Assembly: GCA_030490835.1 (NCBI GenBank)
Contig: CM059975.1
Location: 35,806,133 to 35,870,132, forward strand
Length of the DNA: 64,000 nt
Direction of reading: 5' to 3'
Source of the DNA: Annona cherimola
Lineage: Eukaryota; Streptophyta; Magnoliopsida; Magnoliales; Annonaceae
The position numbers were made by a program, and so were the translations under genes. Positions 23,725-34,719 of the stretch are shown here, one piece after another (position 1 is the stretch's first letter; each line of letters opens with the position of its first letter). Under the pieces are notes generated by a model. That model was not told the DNA's origin. It was given only the letters and a program-made list of their open reading frames with translations, and did no database searches.

Positions 23725-23802
23725 AATTTAGTTAATACTGTAAATATAATGGGTGTGTTTTTTTTAATTTAGTTAATACTGTAAATATAATGGGTGTGTT
23801 TT
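23725..23802. repeat. 41 bp tandem duplication across the MITE left end
   Basis: AATTTAGTTAATACTGTAAA and the following ATATAATGGGTGTGTTTT occur twice, starting at 23725 and 23766. The unit contains host DNA plus the first bases of the MITE terminus, so the duplication arose after the MITE inserted. Confidence 0.85.
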
Positions 23803-24079
23803 ATTTTTTGGGGGGTAAAACTTGTTTATGAAAAGTTTTTGAGGTAAAAGTTGTCAAATTGATAGAAAATAATATGACAGAGATGATGACGAAATGTAAA
23901 GAGAATAAAGTTAAAATTTGTAAATTTGTTGTATGGGTAGTTACCTAGAAATAACTGAAAACATAATAGTTTGTGTAAGAAAATGTGAAAAAAATAATTA
24001 AAATATAATAGTTATGAAAAGTGAAAAAAAAATTATTGAAAAGTTTAGGTTGACATTTTTCAGCCCCACCAAACACACC
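23792..24079. mobile_element. Tourist-like MITE, copy 2 (inside gypsy pol)
   Basis: Begins GGGTGTGTTTTATTTT and ends CCAAACACACC, with AAT on both sides (23789-23791, 24080-24082). The interior matches copy 1 in order and spacing (AAGTTGTCAAATTGATAGAA, AAAATGTGAAAAAAATAATTAA). It interrupts the conserved FIKDYDI stretch of the gypsy RT. Confidence 0.85.
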
Positions 24080-24082
24080 AAT

Positions 24083-24830
24083 GTCATAATCTTTAATGAA
24101 CTTCCTACAATATCCACATAACCCAGGAAGGATCACAACTGCATTACTGTACAAGGGCTCTTCAAACCAACATTGCAGCAATTTTACTGTCTTTTATTTC
24201 TACACCATCAAATGATACCTTATGTCGAAGCTAATGAATTTGGGCTCGAGTAAACTCGCACTTGGAAAGATTAGCATGTAAACATTTTTTTTCTAAAGTT
24301 AACAAAACTACTTCCAGATGTCGTTTGTGCTCCTCCCAACTACTATTATACACCAATATATCATCAAAAAATACCAAAATAAATTTTCTTAGATATTGCT
24401 AAATACCTTAATCATTAGAACTGAAATGTGGCTGGAGTATTGGTCACCCAAAAGGTATTATCAAAAACTAAAACTGTTCATAGTGAGTACAAAGAGTAGT
24501 TTGTGGATATTTTCCTCACTCATAAGTATTTGACGTTTGCTAAATTTTAAATCCAATGTTGAGAACATTGCTACTCCCTTTAATTTATCCAATAACTCAT
24601 CGATAATAAGTATTGGGAGCATATCTTTGATGATGATAGCATTCAAAGCCCCATAATCAACACACATGCCATGTTCCATCTTTTTTCTTGACAAGCAAAG
24701 CCGGTGCAGAAAATGGGCTAGTACTTTCCCTAATGAATCCTTTATCAAGGAGTTCTTGAACCTGTTTCGCAATTTCATTTTTCTACACATATGAATACCT
24801 ATAAAGTCCCACTACAGTAAGGAGAGAACC
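24083..24830 (-). pseudogene. Gypsy reverse transcriptase, broken
   Basis: The 109-codon open stretch at 24790-24461 contains [11 protein letters not shown] and LPILIIDELLDKL and the FSTLDLK stretch with the first catalytic Asp, all typical of Ty3/gypsy RT. Continuing on the minus strand are PFGVTNTPATFQF and a degenerate FF/YDDIL equivalent near 24370, where the catalytic YVDD is mutated. HLEVVLLTLEKKCLHANLSK and CGYCRKFIKDYDI then run into the MITE at 24083. Confidence 0.85.
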
Positions 24831-25329
24831 TGGCATTAACTGAATGAAGTGTTCTAAACCCCTGTTATGAGGAAGGCCCGTGGGTAAAGAAAACACTTGA
24901 TGGTACTCTGAAGTAAATTCTGTAACTCCTATTCACGAACAGAATTTAATACCACCCTACCTCACATTTGAAGGCCTTCACTATCTTCATGAATTACGCA
25001 CGACTATAAATTTTCATTACCACCTTTTGCTATTTTGGAGCATGAGACCTCTACCGCATACTCTAGATGCATTCCTTAGACCCTTAGCTTCTTGTCATTT
25101 AACATAAACGACATTGATAACTGCTTCCAATTATGCATGATATCACCAAATCCCACTAACCACTAGACATCCAACCTGTTCCTCCCAAATCTAATGGACA
25201 AAAATCTAACCTTCCCACATAACCTTGAGGCTCCACTTTTACTTGACTACAAATTCCTTCACCTGTGAGTTTGCATCCATTAGCAGTAAACACGATGAAT
25301 TGCTCCCTTGTAAAATGGCCATTCCATGT

Positions 25330-25540
25330 CTATCCATCTACCTCTTATTGATGAAGTTCATTGTGCTTCGACTATCAATCAACGAAGTTAATTGTCGGCC
25401 TTCTATTTTCCCTTTACCCTTTTTTAGCTGAAACGTGGGTTCTCCTATTGAAGCATGTATAGAAATCTTCATCAATTCACATGCCTCCGGATTCTTCGTC
25501 CGTACTTTGTCTTGTACATCATCCTCTAGTATTATCATGT
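25330..25540 (-). pseudogene. Gypsy aspartic protease fragment, active site altered
   Basis: A 66-codon open stretch contains KGKGKIEGRQLTSLIDSRST, matching the retropepsin-like domain of plant gypsy elements. The usual active-site D-S-G triplet reads D-S-R, so the Gly is lost and the enzyme would be inactive. It lies directly downstream of the zinc-knuckle region of gag. Confidence 0.75.
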
Positions 25541-26500
25541 TAACCTGCTTGTTTGGATAGACATGGCCATGAGTATACTTCTCATCACATGCAAGACAAA
25601 GTTCCCTTTCCTTCTTCTCCTACATTTCCTCCTATGAAACCTTTCTTCCCCTTATTTTTCCACTACCCTTTTTACGAACTTCCCTATTGGCAACTTAGAA
25701 TTTTCAGTCATGCTCCCTCCTCCAGATTGCCCCTGTACCAAACTCTGATTTGTCCCTTTTCTTATCTACCTTGTAGGCAATTTCAATTGCTGCCCTCAAT
25801 GTATTTGGATCATAAAACTCTAATTCTACTTGCAAATCACCCTTGAGACCCTATAAAACAATTTCTCAACTGTCCTTTTGACCAATCAATGTACTTGTTA
25901 TATAGCCACTCAAACTCCATGATGTGCTGAGAGCGATTCATCAAAGTCTTGTCTATATCCTTCATCGCTAATCCTCCAAATCTTTTCCACGTAGCCTTCG
26001 CAAATTCATTTCGAGAGATTTTGGGTCTATCCTTTTGGATAAATTCACTCTAATGCACCTCATCCCACTCTAAATGTTCAATGGCGATTAGTACCTTCAT
26101 TTCCTCAGATGTTCCAGCAATATTGAAGAAATTTTTAACTTGAATCAAGCACAAATTAGGATCTCTATTACTAAAAGTAGGAAACTCAACTTTATCATGT
26201 TGCAGGTTACTCTCAGATCTTGGTCGTCCTCCCAATTGTCATCCATTTGCGTCATGCATAGATGATGCCGAACATTTGACACTTGAACCCGAAGACGAGG
26301 CTAGCATGTTGTTGCCACAACTATGTATCGATCTCCCCAAAATTTTGAATTTTTGTGTTGAATCTCTTTCATGCCGATCTAATAACTCCAGTATCATAGA
26401 TCTATCAGATTTGGATTTCTGTTCATGCACGTCAAATCGGGCAAAAAGTTCCTCCCATTGTTGTTTGAGATGCTAACCGCTCTTCAATTGACAAATATTC
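25541..26500 (-). pseudogene. Gypsy gag, broken
   Basis: N-terminal frames at 26430-26239 and 26235-26050 carry KVEFPTFSNRDPNLCLIQVK and VLIAIEHLE, matching the retrotransposon-gag domain of chromoviruses (FPKFNG..P..W style). Near 25600-25560 the minus strand encodes CLACDEKYTHGH followed by VY, a zinc knuckle whose last Cys is replaced by Tyr. A stop around 26236 and several shifts kill the frame. Confidence 0.78.
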
Positions 26501-26539
26501 TCCATATTAGTCTAGAACACAAATGTGGGCACCCAAATC

Positions 26540-26558
26540 TGTGTACTGTAATACCAAA
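26540..26558 (-). other. PBS-like site of gypsy element
   Basis: Minus-strand TTTGGTATTACAG precedes CAGATTTGGGTGCCCAC. It resembles the initiator-Met tRNA complement TGGTATCAGAGC seen in this position in plant gypsy elements, with mismatches in the 3' half. Confidence 0.45.
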
Positions 26559-27407
26559 TCGATAGGAATTAATAGAAGACTATCTAATTAAAGATTTTAT
26601 TGAGGAAAGAAATATGATTTACCAATTTTGAAGCAAAAATGACCTCCACCCAACTATATAGTGTCTTCTATATGCAAGACAAAAAAAGGAAAGAAGAAAA
26701 AAACATAAGAGAAGATTCAACAAGAATGCCAACCTCATGATTTAGGAAAGAGATTCCTCATTTATGTGTCTTGGTGGCACTGGAGAGACTATTGCAACTC
26801 ACACGCAACATCTGACTAAGCTATTATCTTAGCTACTCAACTTTACCCTTCACATCTGAGCTTGGGCTTAATCAAATGTCTGGGCCTAAGTTTTTACCCA
26901 TGATCTCCTTCAGTGTCACCTCAAACAAGTGTTTGTGGTGGGGCAAATATTATAAACCCATCAATCTAATACCTTGGCAAGCAACGACGAGGTTTGGGAG
27001 CTTTTGTCTAATTCCTTACCAGGCAAATCAAAAGTGTTGTCCTCCTCATTCTCAGCTCTAGCAACATTTGTAATAATAGCCCAATCCTCATAGTTACGAA
27101 ACTGTAATCCAAGAAGGTAAATGAAGGATCTTCAGTGACAAATAATTTCTGGCATATTTAATGCCTTCTTTGCTCCTCCTCAACAAAGGTCTACTCAGAT
27201 TGATCCTGAGTTTTAGCTACCCCAACGAGCTCTTGTTGTGAAAGCTCCTCAACAAAGCTCCTCTGCTTCCTCAAAAGATCATATCATCTTCGATACGGTG
27301 ACCCTATTTTGCTTTCGCCTTAAAAGAGAAATTAGTCGAGTATAAGAAAGGGGCAAAAGTTTTTAGATCATGATACTAAACAATGGTTTGCTAACAATCT
27401 CATAGAT
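26559..27407. other. Possible 5' LTR of gypsy element, otherwise unassigned
   Basis: The position upstream of the PBS-like site is where the 5' LTR should be. A CTATATAG element near 26660 could be an LTR TATA box on the minus strand. No second LTR is available for comparison, so borders are unknown. No gene is recognised. Confidence 0.35.
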
Positions 27408-27862
27408 TTTATATTTTTCAATTTTTTTTCACAACTTTTATGTGAACCCAAGTGCATTAGTTAAAATACAAAAAATTATTAGTTTTATATTATTATATAT
27501 TTATAATTTTTTCAAAATAAAAATTTTTATCATGAGAATCTCATGTCTAGGGATTTGTGAAATGAGTGAAAAAATTTTAATTTCTAACTTTTGTAAAAAT
27601 ATACATGAGAAACCAAAAATGTTAAAATTTGATGTTTAAATCAAATACACTTCGTTCACATAAAAGTGAAGAAAAACTGAAAAAGTATATAGTAAAAAAT
27701 TCTAAAAAAATTTTGGAAAACGTTTGACAAAAATGAAAGAATGACGTAGAATGATAAAGGTGATTACCGGTAGCAGAGGGAAAAAAGTAAAAATATAAAA
27801 GGAATCGTATAGAAAGATGTGAAAAAAAATTTAAAATAAAATATAATCATATTAATCCAGGC
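27408..27862. mobile_element. Foldback element plus degenerate Tourist-like MITE (copy 3)
   Basis: Arms at about 27410-27450 (TTTTTTTTCACAACTTTTATGTGAACC) and 27648-27690 (reverse complement with few differences) define a foldback of about 280 bp. Directly after it, 27690-27862 carries the right-hand interior of the Tourist-like family (CGTATAGAAAGATGTGAAAAAAAATTT). Both are non-coding. The ORF at 27442-27639 is the loop and is not a gene. Confidence 0.5.
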
Positions 27863-28545
27863 TAAGCAATGGGTTATTTACCTCATGCCAACAAACTTAT
27901 TTTTAATTATTTTTTCACTTTTTCACAAACTTACTAATCTAAAAATATTTAATATAGAAATCAAATTTATTATTTTTGGAGATGTGCATAATTTTAAAAA
28001 GATTTAAACATTAAAGTATTTTAGCCATTTAAAAATTACTAAAGTAACCACCAACGACTAGAGCAAGTATCCAAAGCCATCAGCCTCTTAAGGAACATCC
28101 TAGGTTTGAAACCAAGGAGCAGCTTTATCTCTCTTTGATATTTAGAAGTCTATGATCTCACATGATCATATTTGAGAGCTTGTATGGTCTCCTCTTGAAA
28201 ATTTGTACGAATTATCTCACTTTGATATTTAGAAGTCTATGATCTCACATGATCATATTTGAGAGCTTGTATGGTCTCCTCTTGAAAATTTGTACGAATT
28301 ATCTCAGTACATGATTGTAAGATGAGATATGATGTAAAAAATATACCAAGCAAAAAATAACTAAAACAACCTTGTATGTAAAAATTTTAAAAATATATCA
28401 ACATCTCTAAAAATGGTTAAATTTTGTTTAAATTTTAAACACGCCTAGTTTAACAAATTTTTAAAAAGCCAAAAAAATGTAAATAGATTTTTTGCTAAGT
28501 TAAGTAAACTAATATTTAGCCCGAGCTAACAAGATCATACCTCTA
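27863..28545. mobile_element. Foldback MITE copy with an inserted segment
   Basis: The right arm (28330-28545) ends TTTAGCCCGAGCTAACAAGATCA, the inverse of the family terminus TGATCCTGTTAGCTCGG at 10607. The left arm (about 27870-28030) is diverged. Between the arms lies sequence with an 87 bp tandem duplication that other family members lack. Confidence 0.5.
28133..28306. repeat. Perfect 87 bp tandem duplication
   Basis: The unit beginning CTTTGATATTTAGAAGTCTA occurs at 28133-28219 and 28220-28306 with no differences that I can see. Surrounding repeats are strongly diverged, so this duplication is recent, or an assembly artefact. Confidence 0.92.
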
Positions 28546-28919
28546 AGAAAAAAGATAACTGCAGAAAGAATGTATGCAAAAGTTGGGAGAAAGTATTTCC
28601 CATTACCAAAACATACACATTGAGTCATCTATAGTTGAGGAAATCTCAGTTATTGTTACAGATGTTTGAAGTGGACTTGGGACATTTGTGTCAAGCACAA
28701 AAACCAATGGAATAATAGATAGACAATAACATTTAGAGTAATTTGGACCATTGATAAGTAATTCCCTCGGCTTGATTTTGATTCAAACTGGAACATTAAT
28801 ATGGTACCTGATCCATTGTCATCAAGATATCCAAATCAAGTAGTCATCTTTGTTGGGCCCATGTTTGTATTGTTGGCCTACATAATGGAGAGTCGACAAT
28901 AGCAAGCAATATATATGCA
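28546..28919. other. Unassigned intergenic DNA
   Basis: No ORF above chance and no repeat recognised. Confidence 0.4.
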
Positions 28920-31040
28920 CTTATGATGCAGTCCGAATGCACTTGAATATTATCATATAAAAGTAGTAATACTTTATAGAATTATTTATTCATATAGTAG
29001 TGATATTTTAGTAGTAAGATATAATAATATTTTATAAAATCATTTATCCACAAAATAATGATATTTTAGTTAATTTAGATGTTAAAAATACTGCTTAAAA
29101 TTGACATTTACACTAAGTGATTTTATTATATTGATTTTATATATCTGTATATGAAACACATATGAAGTAATACTAGACAAATGAAATAGTTTTCATGATA
29201 ATACAAATGATAGTAAATATAATAAAGGGAGTAGATTTTTTATCAATCATCTAAATATTATAAACGGAGAAGGTTTTATAAAAATGTCCCCGATGTGTGT
29301 ATAACTAGCTCATAGAAGCGGTTCAATGTAAACATTTCAAAATTTAATAGAATATTTAATCTATTCATTGTATTTAATATCTTTTTTTAGTTAAAAGACC
29401 AACTTTCATCAAAATTAAATATGTCAATGGGTCACATTTGCTAAAAATTAATATATTCTTATGCAAATAGACTACACCATAATTACGGTGTAGTCCATTG
29501 CAAAATGGGCTCCACACATATTAAAATATAATAATATGTTATACAATCAATTATCTATATAAAAATCATACTTTTGAGGTTTAAATATTGAAAATATCAC
29601 TTTAAGATTGATATTTATGTTAAATTATTTTATTACATTAATTTTGCACTATTTTAATATGGGACACATACATGTTTGATTTGGATGAAAATGAATATGC
29701 TAGTAAAGTGAATAATTATGCACAATTTTGCATGACCAAGTAGGCTCCGCTTTGCAAAAACTTCATGGTGCAATTATATGCATTAGATCAATTATATATA
29801 TACACACACACGCGTACATATAGAGAGTTTTGATCACGCACATTTATGTACCACAAGTTATAACACATTTGACTCAAAATGACCCCACATGATTGTAAAA
29901 TTATAATCTACTCCTCTCATTATATTTAGAATTATTTATTTTATTAGCATACTAATTTTTATCGAAATTAGATACATGTATGGGCTCCATCTAAAAATAA
30001 TAAAAAATCAATATAACAAAAAATTTTGATGTAAGAGTGATTTTAAATTTCTTTTTTAGCATATAAACTATCTAAGTTATAATTTATACATGGATAAATA
30101 ATTGTATGACATATTAATACATTTAGCTGTACCATATCATACCTCATATATATATATAATATTCAAATGGGACCACACCAGTCCACTACAAAACAAGGCC
30201 CACATGATCATGAAATTAACACCTACCCCACCCAATAATAGCATGCCAATTTTCTTCTAGATCAAACGTGTATGGGCTTCATCTTAAAATAGTATAAAAT
30301 CAATATAATAAAATAATTTGACACAAAAATTAACTTTAAAGTTGTATTTTTAACATCTGAACTATCTAAAATATGATTGTTATATTGATAAAATTAACAT
30401 AATAAAATAGTTTAACACAAAAATTAACTTTAAAGTTGTATTTTTAAGATATAAACTATCTAAAATATGATTGTTATATTGATAAATGATTATATAATGT
30501 ATAATTGTATTTTAATACACAGGGGTGCATTTTGCAACAAATTGCACCATAATTATGATAATGTCCTTCATGTTCTCTCTCTATATGCATGTAAGGCTTC
30601 ACTTCAATAAAACTCTTCTTCCATGTAAACCTCCTTTATTTTTAATGTTTGAATTATTAATGAAAAATCCAATTCATCTATTTTATTTAACATTATTTAT
30701 ATTGTCATAAAAAATCTTTTATTTGTTTAGTATTATTATATATGGGCCTATCTATAAATGTATGAAATCAACGTAATAAAATGATTTAATATTAAAAATC
30801 AATTTTTAAGTAATATATTCAACATTTAAACTATTTAAAATATCATTGCTAAATAGATAAATAATTGTACAAAATATTATTATATTCTAATATATATGTA
30901 ATAGATCTAAGTATTTTTTCTAATTTATAAATGAATATATTTATTTTTTAAGCAAATGTAACCCATGCACACATTTGATTTAAATGAAACTTAATCTCCT
31001 AGTCAAACAAATGATGTTAAATATAATAGATTGATTGAAA
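28920..31040. repeat. Cluster of related MITEs (TACATTTGGCTCAAAATG family)
   Basis: At least four 300-400 bp units share blocks such as TAAAATCAATATAATAAAAT, AACTATCTAAAATATGATTG, ATTTATTTTATTAGCATACCAATTTT and GGGCCCCACATG-like ends that occur in both orientations. The same family forms a second cluster at 40.3-42.1 kb. None has coding capacity. Units are joined end to end or nested, so individual borders and target duplications are uncertain. An internal tandem duplication is at 30307-30490. Confidence 0.7.
30307..30490. repeat. 94 bp tandem duplication inside the MITE cluster
   Basis: AATAAAATAATTTGACACAA starts at 30307 and the near-identical AATAAAATAGTTTAACACAA at 30401. Both continue through AAATTAACTTTAAAGTTGTA and AACTATCTAAAATATGATTG with only a few differences. 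Confidence 0.85.
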
Positions 31041-31073
31041 TTTATAGCAATCATCAATATTTAAAAATGAGAA

Positions 31074-31463
31074 ATGGTCTTGTTAGCCCGACTTAAGTAA
31101 ATGTCTTACTTAACCCACATCAAAAAAGCCATTTACAATATTTTTTATTTTTTCTTTGTACGCTTGTTTATCTCAGTGTATTTAATATATAAACAAAGTT
31201 TTATCATTTTTATATATGTATATATTTTTAAAAAAAAATTTTAAACATCTATCTGTATGTATATTAAAAATACTCATATCTTTAAAAATCTCAAAAAAAC
31301 ATATACACATATCCAAAAATAATAAAAGTTAATTTATATATTAAATACACTTAGATAAACAAATGTACGAGTAAAAAAAACAAAAGCAAAATGTTGTAAA
31401 TGAATTTTCTGTTGTGGGCTAAGTAAGATATTTAATTAACTTAAGTTAACTGGTTCACTTCTC
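31074..31463. mobile_element. Foldback MITE with about 150 bp inverted arms
   Basis: The left arm starts TCTTGTTAGCCCGACTTAAG and the right arm is its diverged reverse complement, ending AACTTAAGTTAACTGGTTCA. Matching internal blocks are CATTTACAATATTTT and TTGTTTATCTCAGTGTATTTAATATA against their complements at 31340-31400. Same family as 10607, 27863 and 39826. Confidence 0.75.
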
Positions 31464-31469
31464 TTTAAA

Positions 31470-32287
31470 AATAAAAGAGATTACATTAAATCACTTCTCA
31501 TACCATGTCCCAACAAAAGCAGCCCACGTTAAGCAATGCCAAATGAAACCTTAATAGCCTTCTAATTACAAATAAGAGTTCCAAGCAGGGAAATTGAGCG
31601 TTAAAAAGTAAATTTAGGAAATTGAAGAACTAACAACAATATATGGTCTAATTTCTAGAACAGGAAAACGAATAAAAAATTGCAAATCAAAAGACGGAAA
31701 AACTAAAAGAAGTAAAGGAATTACCAACCGGGCAGTATCCTTATTCGTCACGGACGGGGACGCAGATGCCTGCAAAATGAGTTCAACCTTCCATGAGGTC
31801 GATTTGGTAGGAGGAAGCGGGTTATCTACCAAATGAATAGGGATGGGAGCTGTTGTCTTTCGTGTAGATTAATGAGCTTAATTGTAATATGAAATGAGAT
31901 ATAATGTTTACAGCCAATGACAAAAAAAGAAAGAAAGGAATTAATTGGATAATCTCAGTTTCCCTTGCTTGGCAAAGACGATCTCGCTTCAAGCAGTTTG
32001 ATGGCGCATCTGTATTCTCAGTGGGCCGAAGGCATAAGGGAACTTGGCTTAGCTGGCTTTAATAGACTAATACCAACCCGTGTGAACTGGCCTTTCCCAA
32101 ATATATACAGAAAGCTACTTCATGAGGAAATTTCCAGCTTAAGCCAGGAAAGAAATCGAAGTAAGAATAGAAGCTAGAAAGTGGAGATTGTTTATTTCCT
32201 TGTTGCCACTGACATTACAATGCCTCTGTTCTCTACCCTATTACAACAGATCACACCCAAGTTATCTCTTGGCCCCTACCATACCAA
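31470..32287. other. Unassigned region downstream of the unidentified minus-strand gene
   Basis: 31735-31860 is GC-richer and open on both strands: the minus frame reads VDNPLPPTKSTSWKVELILQ; the plus frame reads VSLFVTDGDADACKMSSTFH and ends in a stop. Either could be an exon remnant, but no family is recognised. 31965-32177 has a 70-codon plus-strand frame of unknown character. Some of this may be the 3' UTR of the gene ending at 32288. Confidence 0.3.
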
Positions 32288-33784
32288 TCATGCCCTAGAA
32301 TCAGCTAATATCTTCATCTTTTTCGCGAAAGTCTGAGCAACAAGGAATGCGATGGTTGCATCGCAGTGAACCTGTATAAAATGGATCTGAAATTTAGCAA
32401 GAAAAGATGGAAAATGAAGAAGAGAAAATAATCACTCAGAGAAGCTACGACTAAGGATTTATTTGGGCTATCTTATTATGCGTCTTAAGCATTTCCTGAG
32501 CATGGGAAGTTTCTCTAAAAGCAATTTTTGGCTATTTTTCTCCTATAAAGTCGTACAGAAAATTCTCAAAAGAGAACAGTACTTTTTCCCCCTTCTTCCG
32601 AGTGCGTAACCTAACTAAACTGGCCTAAAAGTGAGTAATAGAAGGAAAAAATCGACCTCAAAATTGACGAGAACAAGTACAGCTTAGAGCTGCATATGAA
32701 GTGATCCGTAACCATAGAAAAGAAATTGGGTTAATTTTAAATATATTCACTACATTTGCCTTAATTATAAATATATCCATTAAGTTTGCAAATTTTCACG
32801 TATGCCTACTAAGAACAGGTAAATTTTCATCCATACTCATTCCTTCAATCACAATTAAAAATCACCGTTATTCATCATAAAAAATGTCCAAAATATCTTT
32901 TATTATTTAATAATAAAAGTCGTTCATTTATGGCAGAAGACAAATAATGTAATGGAAACACGTCCAACTTAAAAACAAGCTAGGCAGAATGAATTTTGAC
33001 GGTTTAGATATGACACCAACGACAATGAATGCTAGATAAGTTAAAAGAATTTTGGGATTTTAAAATTATTAAATATTTTAACTGTCATATTCAGTATATT
33101 TAAAATTAATGAAATACTTAGTAGGTATATGTGAAAGTTTTGAGTATATCTATAATTAAGGGCAAATGTAATATTTATATTTGAACTTAACCCAAAGAAA
33201 TTAAATGCTCCTAAATGAACTAGAATGGCTCGTTGTAGAGAGAAAGCACATGTAACGAGTCCATTGTCCCTTCACTAACACGTGCAATTTGCCGAACCTC
33301 AAGAAAAAAAGGGTTTAGGTCAAATGCTTTCTAGCCAGAGCTCCAATTTCGACGAAGCCGGAATTACAGTACGGTCGCTCTTGGTTAGGGGAAAAAACAA
33401 ACCTGAACTGTATAACTGGGAAAAATCAGAAAAACTTGAAGAGTATGGAATGGTTGATTTTTACCCTCCGTTCTTTTGACGTTAGTCATTTTCCTTTGTC
33501 TAAGTTAATTTTTAGTTAGTTATTAACAAAGAGAGAAAGGGATGGTTCCATAGAAATCATCTTTTTATTATTATTACCGTGGTTTTTCATTTATTCATTT
33601 GTGACCTTGAAGACTGTAGTTTACCTCCGATTCAACATTACTGATGCCATCTAGGAGTGAATCTAGCTTTTGGCATTGATTTCTGTGGGGCGGAAAAGAA
33701 GTTCCAGCTGATGTATGGGTCGTTGAATTGGATGGAACAACAGGCAGAGTTGATAAATTGGCTCTTTTATGTTCATTTTCTTCA
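32288..33784 (-). CDS. Last two exons of an unidentified protein-coding gene (partial)
   Basis: Two exons on the minus strand join in phase. Exon A is 33784-33625, after a TTTTTACAG acceptor and before the donor GAG|GTAAAC. Exon B is 32371-32288, after TTATACAG, and ends at a TGA. Exon A enters with one base completing a codon and ends on a codon boundary; exon B starts on one. Together they encode about 80 residues: a Ser/Thr/Pro-rich stretch (LSTLPVVPSNSTTHTSAGTS), then QKLDSLLDGISNVESE, and a C-terminal helix-like IAFLVAQTFAKKMKIL. I do not recognise the family. Upstream exons should lie above 33.8 kb but that interval is rearranged by a gypsy insertion, so the gene may be a truncated pseudogene. 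The intron between the exons holds a MITE (32727-33197). Confidence 0.5.
32727..33197. mobile_element. MITE with TTGGGTTAA inverted ends
   Basis: Left end TTGGGTTAATTTTAAATATATTC and right end reading TTGAACTTAACCCAA are inverted relatives. Inner arms TACATTTGCCTTAATTATA and TATAATTAAGGGCAAATGTA also pair. Non-coding, 471 bp, inside the intron of the unidentified gene. Confidence 0.7.
33200..33600. other. Unassigned region upstream of the MITE, within the partial gene's intron
   Basis: A 65-codon plus-strand frame (33282-33479) is present but shows no recognised domain and no clear splice or promoter context. Confidence 0.3.
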
Positions 33785-33916
33785 CTGTAAAAATTGCAAA
33801 AGCGTGTTGGATGAACAACAAAATAAATTGCAAACATATATCATTATGAGAATTTATATCAAGAGTTAATCTGAATTCGAACCTCAGATTATTTTTAATA
33901 GTTACGGTTTAGATTT

Positions 33917-34283
33917 TATAAATAGAATCTGAGGTTAAGTGTTACAAATAGAATTAACATTAGGTTTAGAGTTAAGATCAACCCAAGTTTTATGGGCCCG
34001 TATAACAACCATAAACTTTACGAGAAAAAATGGTAAATCTCCTAAATCCATTTGCCCCCATTTTGGAGATGGTTAAATTCCTATTAGCAGAATAGAAGGC
34101 TAGAAGAGCCCAGCCCCTTTCATTCCTGGTGGGTCAAATAGACAGTAGATACAAACAAATTGTTCAAATGGGGGCAAATGGATTTAGAGATGTTCTACAC
34201 CTTCTTCCATAGGTTCTTATAAATAGAATCTGAGGTTAAGTGTTACAAACAAATGGGGGCAAATGGATTTAGGAGAATCTATA
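33917..34283. repeat. Mosaic of direct and inverted short duplications
   Basis: Segment ATAAATAGAATCTGAGGTTA and its continuation occurs at about 33918 and again at about 34218. A block starting TCCTAAATCCATTTGCCCCC at 34039 reappears inverted at about 34171-34188 and 34250-34276. 34188-34216 is the inverse of 36419-36446, which is integrase-coding sequence. This patchwork of direct and inverted copies is typical of template switching during break repair. Confidence 0.8.
34034..34165. repeat. About 130 bp direct repeat, left copy
   Basis: Runs from TCTCCTAAATCCATTTGCCC through GAAGGCTAGAAGAGCCCAGC to ACAAACAAATTGTTC. It is nearly identical to 36446-36573; the few differences lie mainly near AGCAGAATAGAAGG. 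Confidence 0.92.
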
Positions 34284-34707
34284 TATGTGTTTTGTGCATG
34301 GTGCAGAAGATGCTTGAAGTATTATTTCTTTTTATAATTGTGTGAATTATATAGATATATATATATTGTGTATGATGGAGGAATATTTGGAGTGTGGGAG
34401 ATATCGTGTGGTTATGATGAATTTGTGAAGAAAAGGAGTGATTGTGTTTATAAAGAAGTATAACAGGTTATTTCTTGTTGTAAAGAATTATGTGATGAAT
34501 GTTTGTATTAAGGAACATCTTAGTTACTGATGAGATACCGCCAAAATTTTTATAGATGTTAAAAAAAACTTAGACCATTTTATTCACTATTTGGTGTATA
34601 GACATAACTTAAGTTATGGACTTTGCCACTTTTAAAAAGATCCTTGGCATAAAATCCTATGATGAGCTTGACGTATAGAGTTGTCATAGGTGGGGGCTCT
34701 GCAGAAG
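34284..34707 (+). repeat. Probable 5' LTR (3' part) of a rearranged gypsy remnant
   Basis: Non-coding AT-rich stretch that ends GGGGGCTCTGCA immediately before a PBS-like site. The start is not defined because of the mosaic at its left. Confidence 0.45.
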
Positions 34708-34719
34708 TGGTATTAGAGC
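34708..34719 (+). other. Primer binding site, initiator-Met type
   Basis: TGGTATTAGAGC differs by one base from the canonical plant TGGTATCAGAGC. Confidence 0.75.

Larger units (their letters stand above)
21536..26560 (-). mobile_element. Chromovirus-like Ty3/gypsy element, minus strand, 3'-truncated
   Basis: On the minus strand the order is PBS-like site (about 26550), gag (26.5-25.6 kb), protease (25.5-25.3), reverse transcriptase (24.8-24.1), RNase H (22.6-22.2) and integrase (22.1-21.54). RT before integrase is diagnostic of Ty3/gypsy. The element stops within the integrase C-terminus, against the Athila-like LTR, so its 3' LTR is absent. A MITE (23792-24079) and a second insertion (about 22650-23720) split pol between RT and RNase H. 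Stops throughout make it non-functional. Confidence 0.85.

Noticed and set aside
28920..31040. CRISPR-like array
   Set aside because: Repeated units are 300-400 bp MITE blocks with diverged copies, without short identical repeats and unique spacers; the host is a plant.
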